Assembly (NCBI GenBank): GCA_020081605.1
Contig: JAHREC010000062.1
Span: forward strand, 992,001 to 1,056,000
Source: Albifimbria verrucaria
Lineage: Eukaryota; Ascomycota; Sordariomycetes; Hypocreales; Stachybotryaceae
Length of the DNA stretch: 64,000 bases
Direction: 5' to 3'
In this document: positions 22,291 to 31,572 of the stretch, one piece after another
Layout of the letters: every line of letters starts with the position of its first letter
Position numbering within the stretch: the first letter of the stretch is position 1
Program-made: the position numbers and the translations under genes
The notes under the pieces: model-generated
What the model was told of the DNA's origin: nothing
What the model saw: the letters and a program-made list of their open reading frames with translations, nothing else
The model's database searches: none

Positions 22291-24015
22291 CGTCTTGGAT
22301 GTGAATATTGAGACTATCTGAAAGTGGTCAGGCAGCCACTTCTGCCTCCTACAACTGACGCCGGAGAAGTTGACAAGTTCTGTCCTCTGCTCCTTGATGT
22401 TCCCATCAGAGACAGCACCCAATCGATCCCTTGCACCGAACCTAACGGTCCGTAGAATCCGAACGACCGTAGAGACTTAAGTATATTCCATCCATACAGA
22501 AGATATATTATGCGTTCACTTCCGCAGTAAAATAAGTACAATCAGGATCGCTCTTGACATCCTCCAGCTATGTGCCAGTTGCAAGGCAAATACTTTGACA
22601 GGGAGGCAGTTGCATGAACAAAAGTAGCTCGAGGTATGCCCATCGCATTAAGCCACCCATTTCAGCTTTTTCAGCTCCCTATGAGGCAGCAATAACCAAA
22701 ATCAGAATTACAGCACCTGCCACCCTTGGAACTATGCAACTTACAGATTTACTCGACCAGAGTCTTGCCGAAAACAATCGTATTAACGCACAATCCAGTC
22801 TGGACCGAACATATACGTACTATCGCAGAATGAGTAGGTAGCCACGTCTACCAGCCGCTTCCGCCGCTGGGCCCCACAGACCCAGCATCGCCGTTGACCC
22901 GGTTAATGCTGCTACCGCCCGGACCAAAGGATTACCCTCTATGTTGCAAGCTGATCATTGTCGATATCTCTGAGAGCCCTCCAGATTCTAAGGCTTCATC
23001 CCATGTATAGGGAGTGGAATAGGCTATTCAGCCTATTTACTGTGGCGTGCAAAGGTTCGATTTATATGTCCCTTAACCTCCACTATGCTCTTCGCGCTCT
23101 TAGGCTACCGACCTTGAGAAGAGCTCTATATGTAGCTGCTCCATAGCCTTATCTCGTGTAATTATCCGTTTAGTCAGAAGTAAACGTTCGAACGAGTCAG
23201 AGAGCCTATCAAATTGTTTGGTACTCTAAACGAACAGCGGGCGGAACGCCCAACAATCAACTGGAAGAAAGCTAAGAACCAAATGAAAATAGAACCAAAA
23301 CACGAAACGATTTTTGTCCCTGGAAAAAAATAGTTCATTGCATTTTACTGTTCGCAAATTGTTTACTAAGTAATAGTTTGCTCCCAAACATACATCGAAC
23401 TGACAAGAGAGGCAAGCAAACAAAAGCACGGGGCAGCCAGACTCTGAAGACCCCTCTCTCGGCAAACAGCTCGCCTGATTCAGCATCTAATAATCCGAGG
23501 ATATAAGCCTCTAAGAACATTTTGTCCTTAAGTACTTAGTGTAGAGATATGCATTGCCCTGGTTTAAAACCATCGGACCTCTGAAGGAGATACTTGTCGT
23601 GGTGGGCGCTTCATGTAGTGCCGATAATTGTCTCCTCCGAGGTATGCCACGCTTGGCCTCTCGAGTTTCAACCACTTCAGCGAACTAACAAGGACTTTGC
23701 ATAGCCACAGGAGGCGCAGCCAGGATAAATCAAGCCCGCAAGGACCGTGTGATTACTTTTGTCATCACCATTACACCCACTAGCACGAGTTATGATAATA
23801 AGATACCAATAAGAGAATTATTGGTTGATTATTAGTAGAATAAAGACAGATTAGTCAATAATCAAGTTGAGTGTTGCCCTCAAGGCTATCATCCACATCT
23901 CGTAAACCATTAACCATACTATAACTATCATATCTCCTAATTATTAATATAATCGTCGTGTTTAGCATAACTAAAATCAACGAGATCTAGTTCGTCCTTC
24001 TCATAAATAGCCTGC
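22291..24015. other. Repeat-flanked intergenic region
   Basis: About 1.7 kb. Open frames at 22314-22541, 22614-22841, 22958-23146 and 23226-23520 have no recognised domain. Given the LINE fragment on the left, some of this may be further decayed retrotransposon, but nothing could be shown. An AT-rich patch lies at about 23770-23960. Confidence 0.35.
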
Positions 24016-24534
24016 CTATACTCTTGAACCACCACCTGGTACTTTACGAACCAGCTCACCAACCCCGCCCGCTAGCTGAGTGGCTGGTATTATAGCAAAT
24101 ATTGTCGCCGCAAAGTTTAGAATCGTGCTGCCTGTCTCGTGCCCACCTTTAGGGAATTGGGCGTATGCTATTGGCGCCAAGACAGCCGAGAGAATGCTTA
24201 GAAACACCGACCCGTAGAAAACCACCTCATTGATCCGAATTGCTCTATTATTCTTAACACTGTTCTCGTATCGGTCCCGGAGTACAGGAATCAGCGAGCA
24301 GTAGCTGGCTAGGATCTGAAGGACGGCCTGCCAAAGGAGATTATAGAAGGCTGGGTCGCTCTGCCATGATGTGGAGGCATTGAAATGTATGCCATAGCCC
24401 ATAATACTGCCACCGACCACGAGGAAAATTGCGACGATGGTCCAGAGGACAGGCTGCGATATTGCGACGCTAATTCCGTTCTCCTCTGGGATAGTTTTCC
24501 GGCCAAAGGGCCACCTTATCCTCAATGAATGCAT
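24016..24534 (-). CDS. Small multi-pass membrane protein of unknown function
   Basis: A 172-codon open frame starting at ATG 24534. It has four hydrophobic segments of membrane length: around LWTIVAIFLVVGGSIMGYG, FYNLLWQAVLQILASYCSL, VVFYGSVFLSILSAVLAPIAYA, and ILNFAATIFAIIPATQLAGG. A basic N-terminus precedes the first segment. The ATG is immediately preceded by TTTCAG, so it could be the start of a second exon and the true N-terminus may lie further upstream. No domain is recognised; the layout resembles the many uncharacterised four-helix fungal membrane proteins. Consistent hydrophobicity over the full frame makes it likely to be real. Confidence 0.55.
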   Translation of the reverse strand: MHSLRIRWPFGRKTIPEENGISVAISQPVLWTIVAIFLVVGGSIMGYGIHFNASTSWQSDPAFYNLLWQAVLQILASYCSLIPVLRDRYENSVKNNRAIRINEVVFYGSVFLSILSAVLAPIAYAQFPKGGHETGSTILNFAATIFAIIPATQLAGGVGELVRKVPGGGSRV

Positions 24535-25706
24535 CTGAAAGCCTAAGAGATGTCGAGCTGTTGTACTAGTTGAGATTGATCATGGAAAAATGGTAGTAGC
24601 CTCGTGGTACATCATGACCGATTGCTTATAGGAAATCGTGGCGCGCCACTTTTGTCGCGGCAGAAGGCAAGGTTGATGAGAAACAAAGTTTTGCGTTTCC
24701 TGTCGTTGACAGTCACTTTTAAATGTTTGCTTGGCAGCCTTATTCTAGAATTGCCCGAGTATCCTACACAGGTGAGATCAGGCTATCAGCGATGGCACCT
24801 AGACGGGGGTGGCGAAGCAACTCAGCCCACGGGTTTTCCGAAACGCACGCCCTGTAGGATAGCAATCCAGGAGGATTTAAAGCTAGTACGCCTCCTGAAA
24901 GCTGTGCAGTAAGCCAAGAGAGCAACCAATTATGGGACATCTGACTCTTCTCTGAAAATCTGTGATTGGAACGTCATCTGTGTACACAGAGCCTCATTGC
25001 TAAGTTGCTAGCTACAACTTCCAGATCTAAACCCAATACTTGCAATAGTCTAAGTTTTGCCAAGAGGGATTTAGAGGCATAGTCGGAACCGGCTTTTCCT
25101 CTCCCCAGCAAGGTCACTTACTCTAGCCATAGGCCTTGAGGTGGCGCAAGACCCCAATCACAATACAGGCAATTTTTCTGCTCGACATGGCGCCTATAGT
25201 CCGCGACACTTGCTGTATCCGTGCAAAAATGTGGAAGAGGTCCTCATGGATGGGATAGTGCAACGTCTTGTATGGAACCCTGTCCCCAAGCACCTAACCT
25301 AGAGACGTGCATACCTAATCAAGTAACAATCCAAACCGCTCACACCTCTGAAATACTTGGATTTCTCATGCCGATTTCACGTTCTTGCAAGAGCAAGCAC
25401 GGCTGTTCAGGTCTCCCAACTTCCTCTTTCCTAACGGCACAATTCATAGTTGGACATGAACTAGCTAAATGTGGCTCTTGGTCTACGCAGGGACGCCAAG
25501 CTGCACAAGGCTAAGCACGTGTGCTTTTGTATTGGCTTTCCCAGTACACACAATTGGGGCGAGAACCAGCCACATATTCAGCCGCACTAGAAAAGACACT
25601 ACGCTTGCTATCATATAACTGATCGCTCAGGCCAGGTGATAATTCAAGTCGTCCATCCTTTGAAAATACTCCAGGGCTATACCGGTTTCAAGCCCGGGCA
25701 AGAATC
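24535..25706. other. Intergenic region, no gene recognised
   Basis: About 1.17 kb between the small membrane protein and the second HET gene, whose starts diverge. Frames at 24604-24912 and 25221-25514 are unsupported. Confidence 0.4.
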
Positions 25707-27750
25707 ATGACTGTTCAATTCTCTCATCTCCCTCCTTTTCAATGGACCCCTCTTGAGGAGCACTGGTTCCGTCTCATTGACCTACATCCTGGAGAGCCGG
25801 GAGACGACCTTATTATCAGCGTTGAAGTAGTAAAAAATCGAATCCGACCATTCAACGCGGTATCCTACGTTTGGGGCAGCGTCGAGAGAATTTATCCAGT
25901 GTACGCCAGCTATGTTACTGTGGATTATTCTACAGGTGATTTCCACGCCGAGAAGCAACCGTCTGGGATCATTCAAGTAACCAAAAACCTGCGAGACTTG
26001 CTTCTAGCACTGAGGAGTAAGACTGACTATGTCACGCTGTGGATTGATTCCATCTGTATCAATCAAGATGATATACCCGAGAAGTCAGCGCAGGTGCAGC
26101 AGATGAGGCGCTTCTATGAGCTTGCTACCATAACCATCATATACCTGGGAGAACACCATGACCTCATGAATGCTGCTATCCAAGCAATTCATGCACTGGC
26201 TGAAATGTCAGAATGGCCCGACAAAGAAATTCCGCGAATTTTGGCAGATGTCTTACCGTGGGACATAAAATTTGATGCTTCCAAGTATGGCTGGACGTGG
26301 TGGGTGCATCCTCTTGAGAGTGCTTGGGAGGCATTCATGGCCTTTCTCGAGCTTCCATGGTTTCATCGTGTCTGGATAGTGCAGGAGATTTGTATGAGCC
26401 GTCAGCCACTGCTTGTTACGTCTGGATACCGATTTCAGTGGGAGACGCTCCTCAAGGCTTGCCAAGTGGTGGAAAGATCTAAGATGCACCCGATGGATGC
26501 AGCTCGGGTTCATGTAAACATTCCTCTTCATTTGGAGAGGCAACGGCAAACGAGAATTGAATATCGTCAGGCCACTGCGAAAGGCGAAGTCTCCCAAGGC
26601 TCTGAAGTCGCAACCAACTTTATTCAAGCCAATCACTTTATCACTGTTCAATCCAGGACCCGTGGCTGTGGCGCGACAGACCCACGAGATCACATATTTG
26701 CGCTCCTAGGCATCGTCACAGGTGGCGGTACTTCTTTGATTGCCTCATTACCTGAAGTCGACTATTTTCTTACTGTCACAGAGGTATACACCCGGATGGC
26801 ATATGCCTGGCATAGGAATGGAATTAATTCGAAGCCTTTATCTTGGTTGAGCTGTGTGAATGGATCCTACCATGCTGAAGACCTACCGACATGGGTACCA
26901 GACTGGAGGAGACCATGGAACATTAAGCCGATTGAAATAAAATTTGGCCAAGGAGCTTCTGGTGCGAAAGGTCCTGAAGGATGTGTAGTCAAGTTTCCAG
27001 AACTTCGCACACCAATGAGCCTGCCTCTGAAGTTGGAAGTTCGGGGCTGTCGGCTATCAAAGATTAAAGATATCGAACCCGTCAAATCTGAGGATAATTG
27101 GCAGAATCTCCGCCATTCCTCGATCATCAATCAGTTTCCAGAACCCTATCCGACCACTTTTCTTCAATACAAGGACGCTTTCGCCGAGGCAGTTCAACCA
27201 AAGATTGAATTAGGAATGCATCAATTCAAAGTCCCACGTCAAGGCTCATTCTGGTCTTTCAAGCGAGATGGACCGCACCAGCCAAAATTGCGTCCAATAT
27301 ATAATAAAGATATAGAGTCCGCAGAAAAACTTCAAAGGACGATTAGCTTGTCCTTCCATGACGACGCAGAGGAGCCGAACGCTTACATCATGAATGACGG
27401 AGATAAGCGTAGCGAATACGAGCCTAAGTATACGCAGCATGATCTCTACAAAAATCTTTCTTCGGCCTTCCGAACACGATACGTGATCCCGGAAGATGGA
27501 TTCGCTAGATCTCGGAGGTGGTTTATAACAGAGGATGGCTTCATGGGACTGACTCATGAAGTCAGCCAGCCTGGAGATATTATCGTACACTTCTTTGGGG
27601 ATCTACGCCGTATACGCTCAGAGAGAAGAAAGAGGTTGACGGTGTCACGGTCTGGGGTTTGTAGGAGAATGTTTTGTATTAGGCTTAATGAATGGTGAGG
27701 TGAACGATGATATGCCGGACGATTCAGTTGAGACATTCACATTAGAGTAA
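25707..27750 (+). CDS. HET-domain (heterokaryon incompatibility) protein, long form
   Basis: A single large exon starting at ATG 25707. The three HET blocks are near-canonical: FNAVSYVWG (about residue 52), LWIDSICINQDD (about 115), and WFHRVWIVQEI (about 225). A long variable C-terminal half follows, with DPRDHIFALLGI, a feature of the common HET-6/OR type, and finally GFMGLTHEVSQPGDIIV, the C-terminal beta block. The uninterrupted frame ends at 27698, but the last 40 residues do not fit the family. Two one-base slips, at GGGG 27597-27600 and GGGGTTT 27654-27660, would restore a typical tail (GFVGECFVLGLMNGE) closing at the TAA 27748-27750. It is likely to act in allorecognition-linked cell death; the partner locus is unknown. 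Confidence 0.85.
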
Positions 27751-28975
27751 GCCGTTGACATAGCGCGATGATGCCCGCAAGTGCATATATCTATTAGTCC
27801 AAAACCCGTCGATACTATGTCAGCAGTCAGGGAAAGGGATTTGTGGTAGATGTGCGGGCCAAGAGGCAGATATGGACATTCACATTGCTTCATATCTTTC
27901 TCAGTTATTGGTTACCTGAGTTCGGCATCTAAATGCAAAGGTAGAATTGATCTACCAGGCCTTCCATTAGGTTGTTCAATTGTAGTAGATCCATGAGATT
28001 CTTGTCTGAACAAACCCTATAGCGAGCTACCAGAATTATTACTTTATGAGATTTTCTTCCTCTTATTCTCTAGAATGGAGCTAAGAGAGCAACCCAAAGG
28101 AATTATCTTTGTGGGTTGTTTCCGTAATTCTGTTTCAATAGCTTATTCCCACTTGTCTTGCCAAACTGATGTCGGGTTCAGCCAACCTGTACTAAGTAGA
28201 ATACCCCATAATAAAAACATCGCACATATTTTCTATCACCTACTTTGGGGATGTTTTTCCTGGTGTGTTTGCATAGAATGGGTGCCTGTGAGCAGGCAAC
28301 TGCGGATTGTGTTGTGAGGAATCTTGCTCCAAAATCTCCTGTCCTTCGGCGTTGCTCTTTCAAACAGGAATTTGACCAAAATCTCGTAAACAATTGGATG
28401 ACAATCCCACATAGGCTTCCGGAATCCAGATTTAAGAATAGCACTGGGGTATTGACTACATTTAGGCAGCTGCTTCGTTGATATTATTTGAAGAAGCTCT
28501 TGTAGCGGCATTCGTGTTGGTGGACTAGTACTGCGAGGTATTTACTTGAGGTACGCGTAATAATGCCACCCACACTGAGGCGATTTACGCTTATGTCGCA
28601 GCCTACTATGCAAATCATCACCCAAACAATTTCATCATAATCTACGATTGACGCCTGAAATCCTACTTCGCGCCAAAGTACATAGTTTAACAAGTTGGTT
28701 ATGGGTCAATCAAGTGTTTCTTTCACAAGTAATACCAAGCCGTGGCATGCTGTTGTAGTCATTTTTCGCCCATAACAAGAATAGCTGCCTGAAAACAGAA
28801 ATGAATACAATGAGTGGTCAAGGCAACAAAATTTCGACCCGTACTAGTCGAGGAGACCAGTGGCATATTTAATGGCCTGATAGCCCAGTTTCTGTTTCTA
28901 ATTCATCAAGAGCATCAAACACATCCATTATCAAACCAACCAATTTCGCAAAGAAAATAGACAACATGAGTGTTA
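27751..28975. other. Intergenic region, no gene recognised
   Basis: About 1.2 kb. Frames at 28075-28317 and the overlapping minus-strand frames at 28178-28693 show no domain. The last 150 bases, with TATTTAA at about 28866, would be the promoter of the next gene. Confidence 0.4.
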
Positions 28976-29693
28976 CAGAAGTTGGCTGTATGGGCGTTAA
29001 GTCTGGCCTCTCGGTCATGGACCCTTCCACTCCTGAGGGTCAGATTCTGACAGGGGCTTGAAAACTGTCACCACGAAGCCCGGGGACCTTCGCGTGTCTA
29101 CTGGGGCTTGGAAACAGGGAATCCTTCCAATTTATGGGCTTTCTTTGATTGGGTCTCGGTTGAGCAACACAAGACCTTTGCTGCAAAGTAAGCCTCATAC
29201 AAATCTCTTGATATGAACCATATATTCACAGTCTTCCAGGTACGGCGCCGAAGCGGTGAAGGATATTCCAAAGATATGCATTCCTGGGGAATATTCGAAG
29301 CATGTTCAGATGCTTCCATCTTCGGATGTCTTCCTCTCGCCAATCACCGAGATAATGATGATATACTTTCCTGCGGACGTTTCTGAGGCGGCTAGAGGCG
29401 AAACGGCCACCCAGCTGCACCGCATACTCACTGAAAAGTTTGACAAAGCTCTGGCGTGGCGAAAGTGGCACAAGGTTGGGGATTGGAGGGCAATTTCCTT
29501 GTCAGGGAGATGAGGAAAATATGGTTCAGCGCTCATGGCATTTATTGGCTGGTCTGACTCTGAAGCCCAGAAGAACTTCCACAAGACGGAGACCTATAAA
29601 GACGCCATCAAAGCTATGAAGGAAATGAGTGAAGCAATTGGATACTATAATTTCAGTATCGATTGCGATCACATAGAACGCGGCGCAGAATAA
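28976..29693 (+). CDS. Dimeric alpha/beta-barrel (ABM-like) protein, several frame breaks
   Basis: Starts at ATG 28976 (MSVTEVGCMGVKSGLSVMD). A second part encodes NPSNLWAFFDWVSVEQHK, the typical tryptophan/phenylalanine strand of small ABM-type barrels. An intron at about 29189 (GTAAGC donor) leads to KYGAEAVKDIPKICIPGEYS. The last part (ALMAFIGWSDSEAQKNF, ending at the TAA 29691-29693) is a second barrel repeat with the same W-S-E-K pattern. The frame is broken at a G at 29060 and at GGGG 29082-29085, each consistent with one missing base, and again around 29475-29520, where more than one indel seems needed. It could be an ordinary gene in error-prone sequence or a decaying one. The role of this family in fungi is unclear; some members are stress- or secondary-metabolism-associated. 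Confidence 0.55.
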
Positions 29694-29716
29694 CTTGGCG
29701 CAGAATAACTTGGCGC
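29682..29716 (+). repeat. 15-bp tandem duplication across a stop codon
   Basis: The unit GGCGCAGAATAACTT is present twice in direct tandem (29682-29696 and 29697-29711), followed by a five-base partial third copy. It includes the TAA stop of the barrel-type gene, so the first copy's stop is the one used and the second is downstream. Confidence 0.85.
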
Positions 29717-30145
29717 CTCGAACTTCGCCCGTATGACGTAAGAAATGTTACAGCATGGAAAGTGTGCGACAGCTTCAAGTATGTTGGCTATGAGAAAACT
29801 TATGGAAATCCCTCATAGGCTCGTTGTAGTAATTTATTTCTTATGGTTTTAAAAACGACTCAAGCTACATCTAGCGGATGCAGTTCCATTAAATGACAAC
29901 CTGAACAGCATCCCTGATACCGGTAGAGGAGTGCAGGAGAATGAAATTATACTGAGGCGTACTAGCTCATACAGATGAGTTGAAAAGATCGGGCTCCTAA
30001 TTCCTCATTCTCCAATCTCGTTTCGTACCAACCTAAAGAGCGAAGCTGCGATGAAAAGTTTAGTGCTTGATTCCGTGGCGCGTCTTGAATGCAAAGGCTG
30101 AACTCACATGCCCCAAGCTCTCCCAGAGCTAGCTTATTTGTTGAC
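29694..30145. other. Intergenic region between convergent genes
   Basis: About 450 bases between the barrel-type gene and the small secreted protein gene, whose 3' ends face each other. Apart from the duplication at its left edge, nothing was seen. Confidence 0.4.
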
Positions 30146-30388
30146 TCAGTGACCATCGCAGTGGAACTGCGACTTTCCAGCTGAGCATGGGTTCGCGTCG
30201 TGGCCAGTGTGGCAGGATCCGCCAGGATTGCTTGCGCAGCAGAGCTCGCACTCGGCCAGAGACCAGATGTCGCAGCCGAACTCATCAGCAAGCTCTGGCA
30301 ATTCAGGACAATCCCTTCTGAAGAGGGCGTTGGGTCGAGCAGCAGCCACAGCGGCAAGGGCGACGACAAGAGCAGCGATCTTGACCAT
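30146..30388 (-). CDS. Small secreted cysteine-rich protein
   Basis: An 80-residue protein starting at ATG 30388 (MVKIAALVVALAAVAAARP). A classic signal peptide of about 20 residues is followed by a short spacer ending in the dibasic RR at about residue 29, a likely Kex2 site. The mature part of about 50 residues has eight cysteines with spacing C-x11-C-x7-C-x2-C-C-x7-C-x8-C-x8-C, enough for four disulphides. It also has a His-rich C-terminus (FHCDGH). A TATAAAG element lies about 110 bases upstream (listed separately). Size, signal peptide, Kex2 site and Cys content match fungal effectors and antimicrobial peptides, but no named family is recognised. A longer start at a GTG further upstream is less likely. 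Confidence 0.75.
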   Translation of the reverse strand: MVKIAALVVALAAVAAARPNALFRRDCPELPELADEFGCDIWSLAECELCCASNPGGSCHTGHDANPCSAGKSQFHCDGH

Positions 30389-30495
30389 TTTGGAAACTGA
30401 CACTTGATGTAAGTAAGAGGTTGTATTGATATTTGGATCTTGCGAGATAGACTATTGACGCTATTCGAATAAGCTTCTCTTGGGAAAGACACTTG

Positions 30496-30503
30496 GCTTT
30501 ATA
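30496..30503 (-). promoter_or_regulatory. TATA box of the cysteine-rich secreted protein gene
   Basis: On the minus strand CTATAAAG lies about 110 bases before ATG 30388. Its position and sequence fit a strong fungal promoter, as expected for an abundantly secreted small protein. Inferred from sequence only. Confidence 0.5.
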
Positions 30504-31572
30504 GCTTCGTGTCTTCAGACAAGGCCCAACCTGACAGCAGTTACTGGTCAGCTAACAGCAGATGATTGGTGATGAAGTTCCATGATGTATGCAGCTTCAA
30601 CTCCACCATCCCACGATGGAGTCAAACATGCCACAAGAACTGGACATCAAGGTCGCGGGTGCATTACTCCGGTCCAAGAACTATCATCAGATACTGCTTC
30701 GGCCTGTCGGGCAACATTGAGTAAAGAGCCGCGCGCTATCGCAGCCCTTGTTTGATGCACGCCTTAATCCCACGACATGGGGCTGGCAGTCACCAAACAA
30801 CTCACGTGGAAGATAGAAACATAGAGGAGTGCCAATTTCAACCGTTTGCTTAAGCCATGTTTAAGCGTTTTGTTTCCATGCGTGCTCCCAGACTCATGAT
30901 TGAGCACAGGTTTTTACCTAAGCTACAAATGGCGCAGACGAGATATTGATTGATAGAACCTTGATGGCCTCCCAACTTGTTCTCCCTGTCTCTCGTCACA
31001 GCCAAATGCTTGGCGTGGGATATTGATTCAACGAAGTGAGTTCATTGGCCCGCGACCTTGAACCCGGCCATCATCTCAGGTCAGCGGAACACCGAGTGTG
31101 GTGCCTTGTAAGTGAGCAGCGCGGCATTTTGTTCCTCCATCATACATGTCTGGTCCCCATTTCAGTAATTCCATGTGAGTCTGGAGCTGACCTGCAGCAA
31201 AGATCCTAGGTAGGGTCAAAGAGGTACTCACTTGCAGGGGTATGTTGCCATCATTATGATGGTTCCAGCCCGGTGGTAAGGTTATTTGCACCGAGGTTGT
31301 GGAGCTGCACAAGCCTTGCCCAAACAGCTTGTTTCTGCTTCTAGTAGCTGCTCGGACCATTGCAACACGAAATGAAATGATGGCAGGGAGTAGACTCATC
31401 ACACGGCCCAAAAATGAACCTTGCACACCAACAGCTGAATATGGAGGCTGGCTGGCAAACGAGGGTTGTAAGTCAATGCATATATGAAGACAAGCAGTCC
31501 TCCATCACTTGATGAGGGGTCTCCTATCCACGGCTCAAGGAAACAGATTATTCGCCGTTGCTTCCCAGAACT
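30504..31572. other. Intergenic region, no gene recognised
   Basis: About 1.07 kb separating two divergently read secreted-protein genes. Overlapping frames at 31076-31662 on the minus strand and 31299-31487 on the plus strand have no domain. Confidence 0.4.

Noticed and set aside
30200..30407. Plus-strand frames opposite the cysteine-rich secreted protein
   Set aside because: They lack any signal peptide or domain, while the minus-strand frame has a signal peptide, Kex2 site, cysteines and TATA box.
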